Assembly: GCA_002104985.1 (NCBI GenBank)
Contig: MCGO01000009.1
Span: forward strand, 496,001-560,000
DNA: 64,000 bases
Origin: Rhizoclosmatium globosum
Lineage: Eukaryota; Chytridiomycota; Chytridiomycetes; Chytridiales; Chytriomycetaceae
Direction of reading: 5' to 3'
How positions within the stretch are numbered: the stretch's first letter is position 1; each line of letters starts with the position of its first letter. The notes under the pieces were generated by a model that did not search any database, was not told the DNA's origin, and saw only the letters and a list, made by a program, of their open reading frames with translations. The translations under genes were made by a program, and so were the position numbers. Below are positions 1-11,051 of the stretch, in pieces.

Positions 1-16
1 TTCAGCTGAATTATAC

Positions 17-1030
17 CTGCAATGGACACTCGTTTGGTAGGCTTACTAACAACACGAACAAGTGATGATTTGATTCCACTCACACGAACAACACCCTTTG
101 CATCCTTTGGTTCTCCGTTCCCTTGAAATTCGATTATTCCTTGACTTCCAAACACAAACCGTCCCACAGACTCAATCATCGCCGCTTGTTCCTTCCTTTT
201 CCCAACATACACATCGTTGCCTTCATCACAATCATCGCCTTCTTGCGAAACGAGATTGTTCTTGGCACACCAAACGTCAACACTCATATCCATCTGCCGT
301 GCATCCGATTCATTGACAAAGACATGTGGAAACAGCCCGCGAACGACACGCGTTCTGTACAACAAATTGAACGAATCACGAAGATGGCTTGTCGTCGAAA
401 GAAGATCCACGCGTAAGAATTCTCCAACGACTTTCGAAACATGGACGCCGCCACTCGTTGTCGCCAAGAAACGTCGCGATGAAACATGATGGGGTTGAAG
501 AATAACGGCTTGTGCAGGAAACTGGTCTTGATGCCATCGGGTCCCAATCAGTGTGACTTGTGTGGGTGGGCAGAGGAATCTGTGGTGCACAGCCAAAAAA
601 TTGTCACCACGTGACTAATACAGACGAAAAAAGCCCTTTACCGTTTCTCAACGCCATAGCTCTTTTGTGTAATCTTTGTGCTCTGAACCAATACTGTGCA
701 TTCATCGGATGGATCGAGGAGGTAGCATTGCACGAGTTGACTCAATTCCCCATCATTCATCAGACTCTGACTGTCCCCTTCGTCTCCCACCGCAGCCACC
801 GCACCGAACACGCTTGCCATATCGTCCCATTGGAACTGCATTCCATTCTGATCAATGCCGACGATTTCATGGTCGCTTGAGGATGAGCTTGAGCTCTGAC
901 GCATTGAGTTTTCAAATTCAAAATCAAGGGTTGGAATCAGATCAATCGAATCACTGTTGGACGCAGTACCGCCGGCATAGGAAGTCAAAGTTGGAGTTCC
1001 CATATTGCCAATAACATCGTAAAGAAACAT
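17..1030 (-). CDS. CSL-family (CBF1/RBP-J/Su(H)) transcription factor, 5' part only
   Basis: Two exons are visible (1030-642 and 579-17), and a donor at 16-15 leads out of the window, so the C-terminal part is missing. The first ATG in the frame is at 1030. The spliced junction reads TQKSYGVEKRFLCPP, which matches the signature of the Rel-homology N-terminal (RHR-N) DNA-binding domain of RBP-J (AQKSYGNEKRFFCPP). Exon 2 ends with VVSKPTKR, matching the ISKPSKK motif at the end of that domain. About 130 acidic, Ser-rich residues precede the domain. The beta-trefoil and C-terminal Rel domains should lie beyond base 1. CSL proteins bind GTGRGAA-type sites in the nucleus. Animal CSL mediates Notch signalling; fungal CSL acts without Notch (Cbf11/Cbf12 in fission yeast). 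Splice phases agree (2, then 1). Confidence 0.85.
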
Positions 1031-1310
1031 GGGATGCGGCAAGGGTAAGTCTTGGTCTTCTGCTTGATCGGTTGTTAGGTTTGGCTGGGTTCAATCAAAA
1101 ACCAGAGATTGCAAGCAAGCCCCGACGTACCAAACAATGCATCAATAGAAGTACGCTTGTCCGATTCATTTCGCTCATTTGCAGGAACTGGCAGGAAGGA
1201 GCTCATGTATCGAAAACAGATATGATATTCGCAAGTTTTCCCACAAAGACTTTTTGGTCTGCAAGAGGACACGACGCAATAAAATGAATAAAATACACAC
1301 ATAAAATTTA

Positions 1311-4300
1311 TTATGAAAACACAGTTCGTGCCAATTCCTTATTCTCAATCTTTGCAGCAAACAAAGCCCTCTCATTCACAACTTGAGCAAACTCCTCATC
1401 ATTCATACCTCCCGACCCTCCAGCCCCGCCTACAACAAGACTACTCGAAACTCCAAACAGCGTTCTCCCAAAGACAACCTTGGAGCCAAACAACCGCGAC
1501 GGCCTCACCATCTTCAAATCATACTGGAAAATCACAAGCAACACCCGAATCATCACCAAATGATCCCTCACAAGTTCTCGACTAATCTCAAGCCCATTTT
1601 CCGCAGGTCCTTTGATTCGTCCCAAAATTCCAGCAAACGCATCATCCAAATACACGTCTAACCCAGCAACCCCCCAACTTCCCATCCCCGCAGCACTCAC
1701 AGTTACATCATCCTCGTGCAAACCAGAAACACCACCGTCACCACCACTCGCGACCCCAGAAACAAGCCCACTCACCTCCCTCAACGCATCCACCAAATCC
1801 CCACAAATCTCACGCGCACCAACAAGCCCCTCCTCAACAACCAAACACCCCTCACCCAACATCTCACTACACACCTCCAAAAAAACACGAACAGCAGAAA
1901 CATCCATCCCGCCCAAATTATGCATACACGCTTGGTCTTTGGGTGCTTTTCGGTTCTTGTCAATCATTTCAATCAGGGCACGGAGTTTCATGCTCATGAC
2001 GTGGTGGAACAGGAACAGGATCACAGCGTTGCGGAGGATCGGGTGGGTGATTGATTTGAGGGATGTGAGGCATTTGTGGAGGGCGGTTGTGTCTTGAGGG
2101 GATGTGAGCCAAATGTCGGCGTATTGGCGGCATAGGTAAATAGGGACGGTTGTTTTGGTTGAGGTGCCGAAGTGGGTGTATATTTTGGAGAGAGTTGCGG
2201 ATGACTCATGGGATGGTGGGATGTGGGATTGGTAAAGGGCAATGAATCGGGGTACGCTAGTTTTTTCGGTTTTACCGAGTAGTGCAGGTGAGAGTGGAGG
2301 TGTCAGGAGGCGTGAAGGAATTGTGCGGAGGAGGAAGAAACAGTCCTTTGATTTCGTAAGGAGAAGATCCAAGTGAGGCAAGTCCAGATGTTTCGCCGAT
2401 GACAATAGAGAGAGTATATGGACAATAACATAGCCGACAGGTATCTAATGGTGAAAACGTTCCAATTAGAAAGAGTTCGTTTGGCACATTGTTTGTGTTC
2501 CGAAAAAAAAATTGGTGAGAAAAAAATCCCACACCAAAACAACATCAACCACAACAACACCATTGGAACTTACCACACTCGACTTCCAGCAATAATCCAA
2601 GAGCCATTGAACCAAATCAGAAGAATCCCCACCACCCCCTTCTCCAAGCAACATTTCCAAAACCCCATACACTGCATCAACAACCCGTTCCCCCCAAACC
2701 TTCCTCTCCTCCAACACCTGCACCAGAACCTGCACAACATCCAGCGCACGAAACCGGTCTCCAATAACCCGACGCCACTCCTCCATCCCAACAACTCCAC
2801 CAAACAACCCCGAAAACAGAACCCGACCCACAACACCACCCCCACTTCTCCACCCCTCCTTCAAACAAAGCTTCACACTATTACCACCTTCAACATCTCC
2901 ATTCCGTTTTCTCCCACCACTGCTATTACTACATCCACACCGCACAACCCTCCCCTCAAACGAATGCACAAACTCCGAATGCCGCGTCTCGCCTAGGACC
3001 TTCACATCCCTTTCTTCTGCGCTATTGTCACGCTCTTCACCCGCAACACACACTGCATCACACACGTCGCGTAATACACCGGTACGAGCCCCGGAACCCG
3101 TACGAGGAGAAGAGGCATCGCGTTGCGTCAGGTCTTGCAAGACTGTGTACAGCGTGTTGAAGGCCCAAATGTCGATGCGTGCTGTGAGACCTGGACGGGT
3201 TGTGTATGGGTTATGGAGGAGATGGGATTTGGTTTCGAAGGTGGGTTCGTCGGCGGTGGTGGTGGTGGTGGTGGTGGTGTTGTCGGGTGTATCCGGTGGT
3301 GTGGGTGGGGAGGTGAGGAGCGGGGGTGTTGTGGAGGTTGCGAGGGTGGATGCGAGGGTGGTTGTTGCGGTGAGGGGGAGGTTGGGGGTTATTAGGTGGA
3401 GACACTGCAGATTTTAAGTTATTTTTTTTTATAGGTGTAAAAAGAGGAAGGGAGCTTACGGCGGCTTGGACGCGGATGTCGGGTTGGGAGAGGATAAAGT
3501 TTGTTAGTGTTGTGATGGATTCTGGTGTATTGGCGCGAAGAGACTCTTCCAGGACGTGTTTTAGGATTTGGCGGGATGTTATAAATTGCGGTGTTGCAGT
3601 GGCAGGGTTGGAGTTGGATTGTTGGAGGGCGGGACTTGTGGTGGGTGTTGTTGATGTAGAAGATGAGGATGGTGGAGGTAAATGAACAGGTTTGATTGCA
3701 CCTGTTGACTTTGACATAATGATTGCAGTGCTCAAGTCGGGTTTTGAAGGATCCTTTGAAGGAGAGGATTGTAAAAGTGTCCAATCCGTCCCAACAGAAA
3801 TGGCACAGACTCTCTTGAGGACTGACGATGTATCTGCTGAAAGAGTATAGAGAGTACGCGTCCACGGAGATGATGGCACTGAAGAAGGATCTTTTGGTTT
3901 ACTTCTAACCACCAACCAAAACTCGAGAACACCGCGTCCAAGAAGAAGAACGAGGAACCAAAATCCATTTTCATAGATCCAAGCAACTTGAGCATCTCGC
4001 GCGCCTTTGATAATGTGGCAAGTTTCGCAAAATTGGACATCAAAGATGAGGACACGACCCCAAGAATCAAGGAGGGCAATCAGAGTTGGAGAGAAGGGTG
4101 AAGGGGCAGCATGAAGCAGTGTTCGCTGTTTGTCCTCTAATTTGACAAAGAGGGAGAGTTGTTGGAAGTCTGGAGCAATATCAGGGAGGTTGGATGAGTT
4201 TGTGGTAGGAGTGATTGGCGAAGAAGTCGACGAAGGTGCCGCAGCATCATCAGCAGTAAAGATAGCTTTCGTGAATGAAAAGAAACCCGTGACGAGTTTA

Positions 4301-5142
4301 TCGACTGAGGCAGAAAGGTCTTCAACGACACGTTGAGGTCGAACCGAGGAATCATTGTTAGCAAATAAGACTGCAAGCATTGGGTCTGAGCCGATTGAGA
4401 GAAAGCGACGAGAAGGAGGCGGTGCAGGGAGGGGAATCTAGTATCGAATAACAAGGAATCAGTCTGATTGCCTTACTGTGTCAGAGGGACCACCAACCAA
4501 CCTCCCGCGTCTGTGAATTCAGGGGTGGCATTGCTTCCAGTATCGCTGGTGCAATATGAGCATTGTGGATTGGAATGACCTGGATGGTGTTTGTGGATTG
4601 CGGGGGAGCAGCATAGACAGCCAGAACATCTGTGTTTGATTGATAGTTTTTAGAATGGTCGAGAGTGTTCTAATCCGACCGAGGATGAACAAACCTCCTT
4701 GGACAATGTCAATGTGGACAAAGGCGCGGCAGTGAGTCAGGACGGTGACCGAATCAAGAGCCGATGCCACGTGGATCGCGTGTGCCGCCTCGTCCGACAG
4801 CGGAACCACCACGCGCCGCACTTTGAATTCAAATTCAAATTGAAAGTGGTTTTGGTTCTGGTTCAATGTCCGATAAAGACCAACTAGAAGCACACTCGAC
4901 GACGATGTCCCAACTACTACGACACTGCCAACACTGCTAATACATGTTGCCGACACCCGCCCGAGCCCAAGTCGCACTCGTCCTGCCTCACTTCCACTCA
5001 GCGTTCGAACCACTAGCAAAGTGTCCTCGGATTCCCGCAGAAATGATGCAACAACTTGCTCAGTGCCAACAAATGTTTGTTGCATTTGTTTCAAGAAGAA
5101 TTCAGATGGAACCAAAGTACATAGAACAAAGCGAAATAACAT
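1311..5142 (-). CDS. Rab3GAP non-catalytic (regulatory) subunit, RAB3GAP2-like
   Basis: Five exons (5142-4695, 4629-4502, 4437-3460, 3404-2574, 2444-1311) join in phase to 1172 residues. The N-terminal third carries Rab3GAP2-N features: a repeated beta-strand region and the segment WGRVLIFD, KGARDAQVAWI, LLGRGVLEFW, which parallels the animal regulatory subunit (GRVLLxD, KGYRDA, RGxLEVW). The rest is helical and Ser/Thr/Pro-rich, with a poly-Thr tract near 3255-3280. In animals this subunit pairs with RAB3GAP1 to act on Rab3 and Rab18 in vesicle traffic, ER and lipid-droplet biology and autophagy. The catalytic partner is not in this window. The gene is absent from budding yeast as far as I know. 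Start chosen at the first ATG, MLFRFVL, which shares a 223-bp divergent promoter with the next gene. Confidence 0.8.
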
Positions 5143-5365
5143 TTTAACTTTTAAAAGTAAATCTACAAATGGATTAATACGTTCGAGGAATGATTATTTA
5201 ACAATTGAACTTTAGCTGAAAACACTGTAGAGTAATCGGCTTGATTTATCATCCAACAGAAGAGGAAGGGTGGCGACTCGCTAGAGGATACTTAGACTAC
5301 CAACCAATCTTTATTATTTCTCTTTATTATTTTGTTGCCTTCTTTTTGTTGACAGCCAGAAAAAG
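5143..5365. promoter_or_regulatory. Divergent intergenic promoter region
   Basis: This 223-bp AT-rich segment separates the start codons of the Rab3GAP2-like gene (minus) and the small membrane protein gene (plus). It must hold both promoters and 5' leaders. I see no clear TATA box or known operator. Confidence 0.5.
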
Positions 5366-5659
5366 ATGGCACCAAAGAAATCCGTTCCGCCAAAGACTGC
5401 CGGCAGCAGTTCCCCCGCTGCATCCACTTCCTCATCGAAACCAGAAACAAAGAAGAATGAACAACCTCCAAAAGAGTTTGTGCTCAAAATGTCTCATTTG
5501 ATGGACTCTGGCCTCATGTGTACGTGTTTTTGGTATTTGAAATCCCTTTGTCTTGCTAACGAGTGTTGATGATGATGGCCAGTCTTTATTCCGTTTGGAT
5601 ATGGTCTGTATATGGGACATGATCCACTCCGTCTTGCTATTGGGTTTGGTGAGTCTGGC

Positions 5660-5705
<46 letters not shown>

Positions 5706-6435
5706 GGGTTGTTTCTAAAAACAGAATTATGTAAATAGGACTTCAGGCACTTGTGTTTATTGTCTTGACGGTGACAGTGTATGGACCGTTTTATCCATCG
5801 TCGTTCCATCGGGCATGGGATTTGGTGTATCGGTACCAGGACCTCAAGACGAGTGACGTGATGTTGTGGGATTCGACGCCGGTTGTGGATGTGACTAAAG
5901 TGGCTGACGCACCACCACCGAATGCGAAGTTTAGGTGGATCTTGCGGCTGGTTCTGAGGAAGGCGTCTGGGTTCCATTTGTTGGTTGCATTGAGTTCGAT
6001 TGATTCGGCGTTTTTCGCGATTCCACTTGTGACAATGTCGAGTTACTATATGATGTATGTTTTGTTTGTTGTTGGGGGGAGGTTACTAAACAGTTGTCTG
6101 CAGGATTGTGGACAAGACGGGGTTGACGACTGTTGCGGGAGTGTTCCAGGAGATTCAGAAAATGATTCAGGGAGAATCGGAGACTAAAAGTACAGTACCA
6201 CTGACACGGGAAGAGACTTTGGATGAAATTGATGCTAGGCAGTTGAAGGAGATTCGTGAAGGGTGAGTTTTACCGGTATTCCGGCGGTAATATTTTTCTT
6301 AAAAACTAATAACATTGTATTCCAAGATTGGATACTACCTTTTGCGTTGGTGCGCCAGTTGCGGCTGCATCCGTGATGGTATGGTGGTTGGGTGAGCGAG
6401 GAAAGACATGGTCTCAGGCCATCTTGGGATTTTAA
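5366..6435 (+). CDS. Small multi-pass membrane protein, family not recognised
   Basis: Five exons (5366-5519, 5583-5648, 5739-6054, 6104-6262, 6327-6435) give 267 residues. The first ~40 residues are Lys/Ser/Pro-rich and soluble-looking. After them come IPFGYGLYMG and a hydrophobic stretch ending VFIVLTVTVYG, then a soluble loop with DVMLWDSTP, then a second hydrophobic pair (FHLLVALSS and FFAIPLVTM). Next is a charged helical stretch (DEIDARQLKEIREG), and the protein ends in a short hydrophobic tail (PVAAASVM). I do not recognise the family, and no catalytic motif is visible. Intron 2 contains a long GA microsatellite directly after the donor. It is divergent from the Rab3GAP2-like gene. Confidence 0.7.
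5663..5704. repeat. (GA)21 microsatellite inside an intron
   Basis: An uninterrupted GA dinucleotide run of about 42 bp begins 14 bp after the donor of intron 2 of the small membrane protein gene. It fills nearly half of the 90-nt intron, so length changes would alter intron size. Confidence 0.95.
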
Positions 6436-6515
6436 GTGAATGGCTATGAAATGAAATGAAATGAAAGTAATATTGTTCTTTGTTTTGTTTTTGGCATCAA
6501 TCAGAGGAGAAAGAG

Positions 6516-8672
6516 ATGGCAGCCCAAAAGCGCAAACACAGCCCCGACGATGAAGGGGAAGCGATCAAGGAGGGCACGATTGAGGGACTTCTTTCATGGG
6601 CTCGACAGAACGGCGGGCTGATTGACAACCTCCGAATTGAAGAGCGAGACGGACTCCGAGGAGTCACCGCAATTGAGTCGATTGGAGCAGGAAGCGAGAT
6701 TGGGCGGCTTCCCCCTCAATTGATTCTCTCTGAAAGCACCGGTCTCTCGTCGTCGTTTGGCCGGGCCCTCAACGCCCACTTGGATGCGCACCCAGAGGCC
6801 ACCCTCGCAATGACCGGCTCAACGGACACCTACGCCCGCGCCGCCGTCCAGTTCGCTGCCTTTCTTGCTTTCGAACGACGACGGGGGAGTGCCTCGTTCT
6901 GGGCCCCGTATCTGTCGACGCTGCCAGACGACTTTGGCCTGCCGCTTCAGTGGCCCAGTGAAGACGTTGCTGCTCTGCTCAGAGGAACGAATCTGCAGTT
7001 TATGGCGACGGAACGACGGCGGATGCTCTCGGATGCTATTCCACTTATTAGCGCTGCTGTCCCTGATTCAAACATTGACTTCGACGATCTGGCTTGGGCC
7101 TATGCTGCAATTGTGTCGCGTGCATTTCCAAAGGGGAGAACTGTGGTTGTGGATGACTCGCATGACTTGTTGGATGTGTTGACGGAAAACGATAAGGGCA
7201 GTGGAATCAACAACCCAAACACTAAAGTTGTTGAACTGTGTCTGTATCCTGTCTTGGATATGGTAAAAATTGTTTTTTACTTTGCTTGTGCCGATTCTGT
7301 ATTCCTGACTGCTGCTGAACCCCAGATCAACCACAAACGAAACCAGAAAATTGAGTGGAACGCTGAAAAAGTTCCTGGTGGAATTTCATTCATTTCACCC
7401 AACGGCGTTCCAGCTGGCGACATTATCTGGAATAATTGTATGTCACATTCGTTTCTGTTTTGCACTTCCTATTCTAGCCTTTCTTACCACAACCACTACC
7501 ACCAATACTATCAAGACGGATCCAAAGGAAACGAAAACTTGCTCTCAAATTACGGCTTTGTCCTCTCCCCAAACCCAGAAGACTACGCCAAAATCGCTCT
7601 CAACATCAGCCCCACAGACCCCCTGCACCATTACAGACACTCCATCCTCTCCCTCGGTCTCGCCCGCCACATTTCAACTGTCCACCTCTTTTTCGCTGAC
7701 GACGTCAAACTCTCTGACGAACTCCTGACTGCAACCCGGATCCTTGTCGGCACCGAACCTGAAGTCGAAAGTGTCGTTCAATCCATGGTTGATTTAGCTG
7801 CATCTCAGGGATACAAAACAAACAGAGATGCCTCGCGTGCGTCTGCGAAACTTGATTTAGTGGCCCTGAGTACACTCTACGCGCTTGTTTCTGCGAAAGT
7901 GGATGCGATTGTGAAAGGATCGATTGAGTTGGAGTCCTATGTGTGTGCGGATGGGAGTGATTTGGCGAAGGAGAGGTTTAGGATGGCGAATGTGTATCGA
8001 CAAGGTAAAGGAGACCCTTTTATTATTATTATTATTTTAAACACATCCATGGGGGGTGAAAAAATACAGGTCAAATTGCAGTCTTTAAAAACGCATTGAG
8101 ACTATGTCAAGAGCATTTCAAGCGTGTCTTGAGCAATAACACGGATGAAGCGACAAGCTCCTATATTCTCACTTTACGAAACTCAAAGCAATCGGGGCTT
8201 GTTCTTGAAGCTGTCGCGGAACTTGCTCAGGTCGATCAAGAAGGGTTACTGGATCAGGATACGATTCTGGCTTTGGTGTTGATGCATGAACGGATGTTGG
8301 GTGATGACAGCGAATTCGCAGCGTTTTTCAAGGCGTTGAATCGAAGTAATGAGGAGGCGCGTAAGTTGATGAGGTATTTCTGTTTTCTGATCTTGCTTTG
8401 TAAAATGCGATTATTAAATTTCTGACAGTGAGCAAGTGGAAGACATGTCGCAATTCTTTGAGGACGCTTTACTGCCCTTCTTGAGCCAGTCTCCGTTTTT
8501 TGCAAACTTGTCCACGACTGAATACTCGGCCGCTCAATTCGTGTGGGCCAATTCGTTGCTTGATACGCATGGAATCACGCTGAATTCAAACATCTTGAAG
8601 GCGATGGACTTGTTTGATTTGTTTGATGATGAGGACGCGGATGAGTCCATTTTCGGGGTTGTTCTTATGTAA
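6516..8672 (+). CDS. SET-domain protein lysine methyltransferase (SETD3/RKM1/Rubisco-LSMT type)
   Basis: Five exons (6516-7262, 7326-7437, 7516-8004, 8070-8373, 8429-8672) give 631 residues from the ATG in MAAQKRKHS. The N-terminal SET half contains a GLRGVTAIESIGAG-like opening. Across the first splice it reads LYPVLDMINH, the family's insert-SET substrate and cofactor region. NENLLSNYGFVL follows, matching the conserved E-L-x-x-x-YGF motif; the Tyr is the catalytic residue in relatives. The C-terminal half is helical and matches the Rubisco-LSMT substrate-binding domain by position. Such enzymes methylate ribosomal proteins or other non-histone targets in the cytosol; the substrate here cannot be told. 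Intron 1 is 63 nt, in frame and without stops, so an unspliced mRNA would also be translatable. Homology argues that it is removed. Confidence 0.85.
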
Positions 8673-8704
8673 TAAACTCTTCTCCTTTATTATGTTATTT
8701 AAAA

Positions 8705-9981
8705 ATGCCACACAAACTCCATTCAGACTTTCATCCTGTCACCATACACGACAAGAATCCTCAACCAAATCCAATTTCAGCATCAATGTCTTTGCATACA
8801 TTCTATCGTATTCTTGGAATCATGCGGACGCGGTTGTGGGCAGTTGCGAATATGGTTATTCGAAATCGACGGCATCTTCAACGATGGATTGAAATATTCC
8901 TTGTCACTGCATCTATTCTTGTGTTGTGGAATACACCTAGTGGAAGTCGGCCTCTTGCCTCGTTTGAAAGGTTGGTTCATTGACAGGCAGCTGTCAAGGA
9001 AATGCACTCAACACTTTTTTCTTTCCCTTGATTTGAGTGTAGTTCAACGGACGCTGCCATGCACGACTTATCTTTGGATCAGATTGTTCTCTTTGGAGAC
9101 TCGATTACGCAGGTAACTGATTAGGAGAGGGGAGCGGAAGGGTCTAACCATACTGATTGTGTGTCTACATAGCATTCATTCAACCCTGAAATCCAAGGCT
9201 GGGGTGCCACTGTCGCACATACATACATGCGTAAGCTCGATGTTATCAACAGAGGCTACTCAGGTAAGCATTGATCACCCTTCATGGAGAGCCAAGACTT
9301 AAAAACCCCAATTTACAAGGATACAACACCCTCTGGGCCAAAGAGATCCTTGCCTCCACCATCAAATCCACACTCCCACCTCCTTCCACAGGCGCCTCTG
9401 TACCCCGCTCCCTCCCACGCATCAAACTCATGACCCTCTTCTTTGGCGCAAACGATGCTGTCCTCCCCGACATCAACCCAAAACAACACGTCCCTCTCCG
9501 CGAATACAAACTATACCTACACGAGATGCTCGACACGATCCGGCGCGAGAGTCCCGGCACTAAAGTGCTTGTGATCACACCGCCGCCGATTGACCCGACT
9601 GTATGGGGGAACAAGTGTATTGGAAAGGGGAATCAGCCGGACAGGACTGTTGCGCAGACGCGGGCGTATCGCAATGCGGTTGTGCAGGTTGGGAGGGAGG
9701 CGAAGGAGACGTGGGGTGCGGATTTGGTGTTGGTTGATACGTGGAAAGAGTTTTTGGGGGAACGGAGTGAAGTTGAGTATGGGATGGAAGAGGTTGCGGA
9801 TCTTTTGTCGGATGGATTGCATTTGGCTGCGAAGGGGAATCAGTTGCTTGCGAAAGGGGTTTTGAAGGCGATTGCTGAGAATTGGCCGGAGCTGAAGGCG
9901 GAGGGTTTGAAGCCTCGCGTTATTACTCATGATCAGGTTGATACGGATAACCTTCCAGATTGTTTGTATGGCAATTTATGA
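8705..9981 (+). CDS. SGNH/GDSL hydrolase, isoamyl-acetate esterase (IAH1)-like, copy A
   Basis: Four exons (8705-8970, 9043-9112, 9173-9263, 9320-9981) give 362 residues; in-frame ATGs at 8786 and 8823 are alternative starts. All SGNH blocks are visible: GDSIT (catalytic Ser, about residue 109), INRGYSG (Gly), GAND (Asn) and DGLHL (Asp/His pair near the C-terminus). An N-terminal hydrophobic segment (IFLVTASILVLW) could be a signal anchor, unlike cytosolic yeast Iah1. The enzyme should hydrolyse short acyl esters. A close paralogue follows directly on the same strand, and the two share the PSG linker after the hydrophobic segment, the block sequences and most intron positions. This copy keeps an intron within GYSG/GYNT that copy B lacks. 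Confidence 0.88.
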
Positions 9982-10018
9982 TTTACTAAATAAACTGTCA
10001 AAGTTTGGGGTTCCGAAA

Positions 10019-10964
10019 ATGCGATTCTACTACACCCATCGATCTTTCCGGCTAATTCTAGAAGCTGTTGTTGTCGCCACAGCAGTTTGGCGTTTGAATC
10101 GCCCATCAGGTATTGCTTTCTCCTTTATTTGGGAGCATTAAATTCATCTCCAAAAGGGCAGAGCTCGCTAGAATGACACAAGACCGCGCATTAGATCAAA
10201 TTCTACTATTTGGAGACTCCATTACGCAGGTAACTTGATGAATGCATGTGTTTGGACACTAATCATCTCATGGACAGTTTGCATCCAATCCCGCACTGCA
10301 AGGCTGGGGAGCCATCCTAGCACACAAATACATGCGCAAGTTGGACGTAATCAACCGCGGATTTTCCGGATTCAACACTGAATGGTGCAAACACCTCCTT
10401 GCAGACACTCTCAGAACTGTCCTTCCCAATGCCACCAACTCCCAAACCCAACCACCCAAAATCCGAATCATGACTCTCTTTCTTGGCGCAAACGATGGCG
10501 TTGATCCAGAGTTTAACCAGCGACACCATGTTTCACTGCCAAACTACAACCAAAATATGCACGAAATGCTGGAAACGGTTCGCACACACAGTCCTGGCAC
10601 TAAAGTTATCGTGATCACGCCTCCGCCAGTGAATCCAGAAGCTTGGGCGGTTGTTTGCAGGGCGAAAGGGAAGGTTCCTGATCGAAATGCAGCGCACACA
10701 AAGAAGTATAGGGATGAATGCATCCGCATTTATGAAGAAGCTAAACCCAAGTGGGGCAGGGATTTGATTCTGGTTGATATTTGGGAGGTGTTCTTTGGGC
10801 CTGGACGCACAGAATATGAAATGAGTGAATTGGATGAATTGTTGATTGATGGACTTCATCTTGGGATGAAAGGAAACAAATTGTTGGGCTACGCTTTGGT
10901 TAAGGCCATTTCGGATATTTGGCCGGAACTAGATTACGAGAAGATGGAAAATGCGTTCTTTTAA
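10019..10964 (+). CDS. SGNH/GDSL hydrolase, isoamyl-acetate esterase (IAH1)-like, copy B
   Basis: Three exons (10019-10109, 10162-10229, 10278-10964) give 281 residues. An in-frame ATG at 9968 would lengthen it by 17 residues but lies inside the last codons of copy A, so 10019 is preferred. SGNH motifs: GDSITQ, INRGFSG, LFLGANDG and DGLHLGMKG. The N-terminus has a hydrophobic stretch (ILEAVVVATAVW) followed by RPSG, as in copy A. The third intron of copy A is missing and the sequence runs straight through GFSGFNT, a precise intron difference between tandem paralogues. The gap to copy A's stop is only 37 bp. Confidence 0.87.
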
Positions 10965-11051
10965 AGAATAAGAGATTAAACTCAATGTACATGAACTAGT
11001 TTCGTTGTGTTTTGGATCGTTGGAAATTTCATCCCCACCCATCAACAGCCA

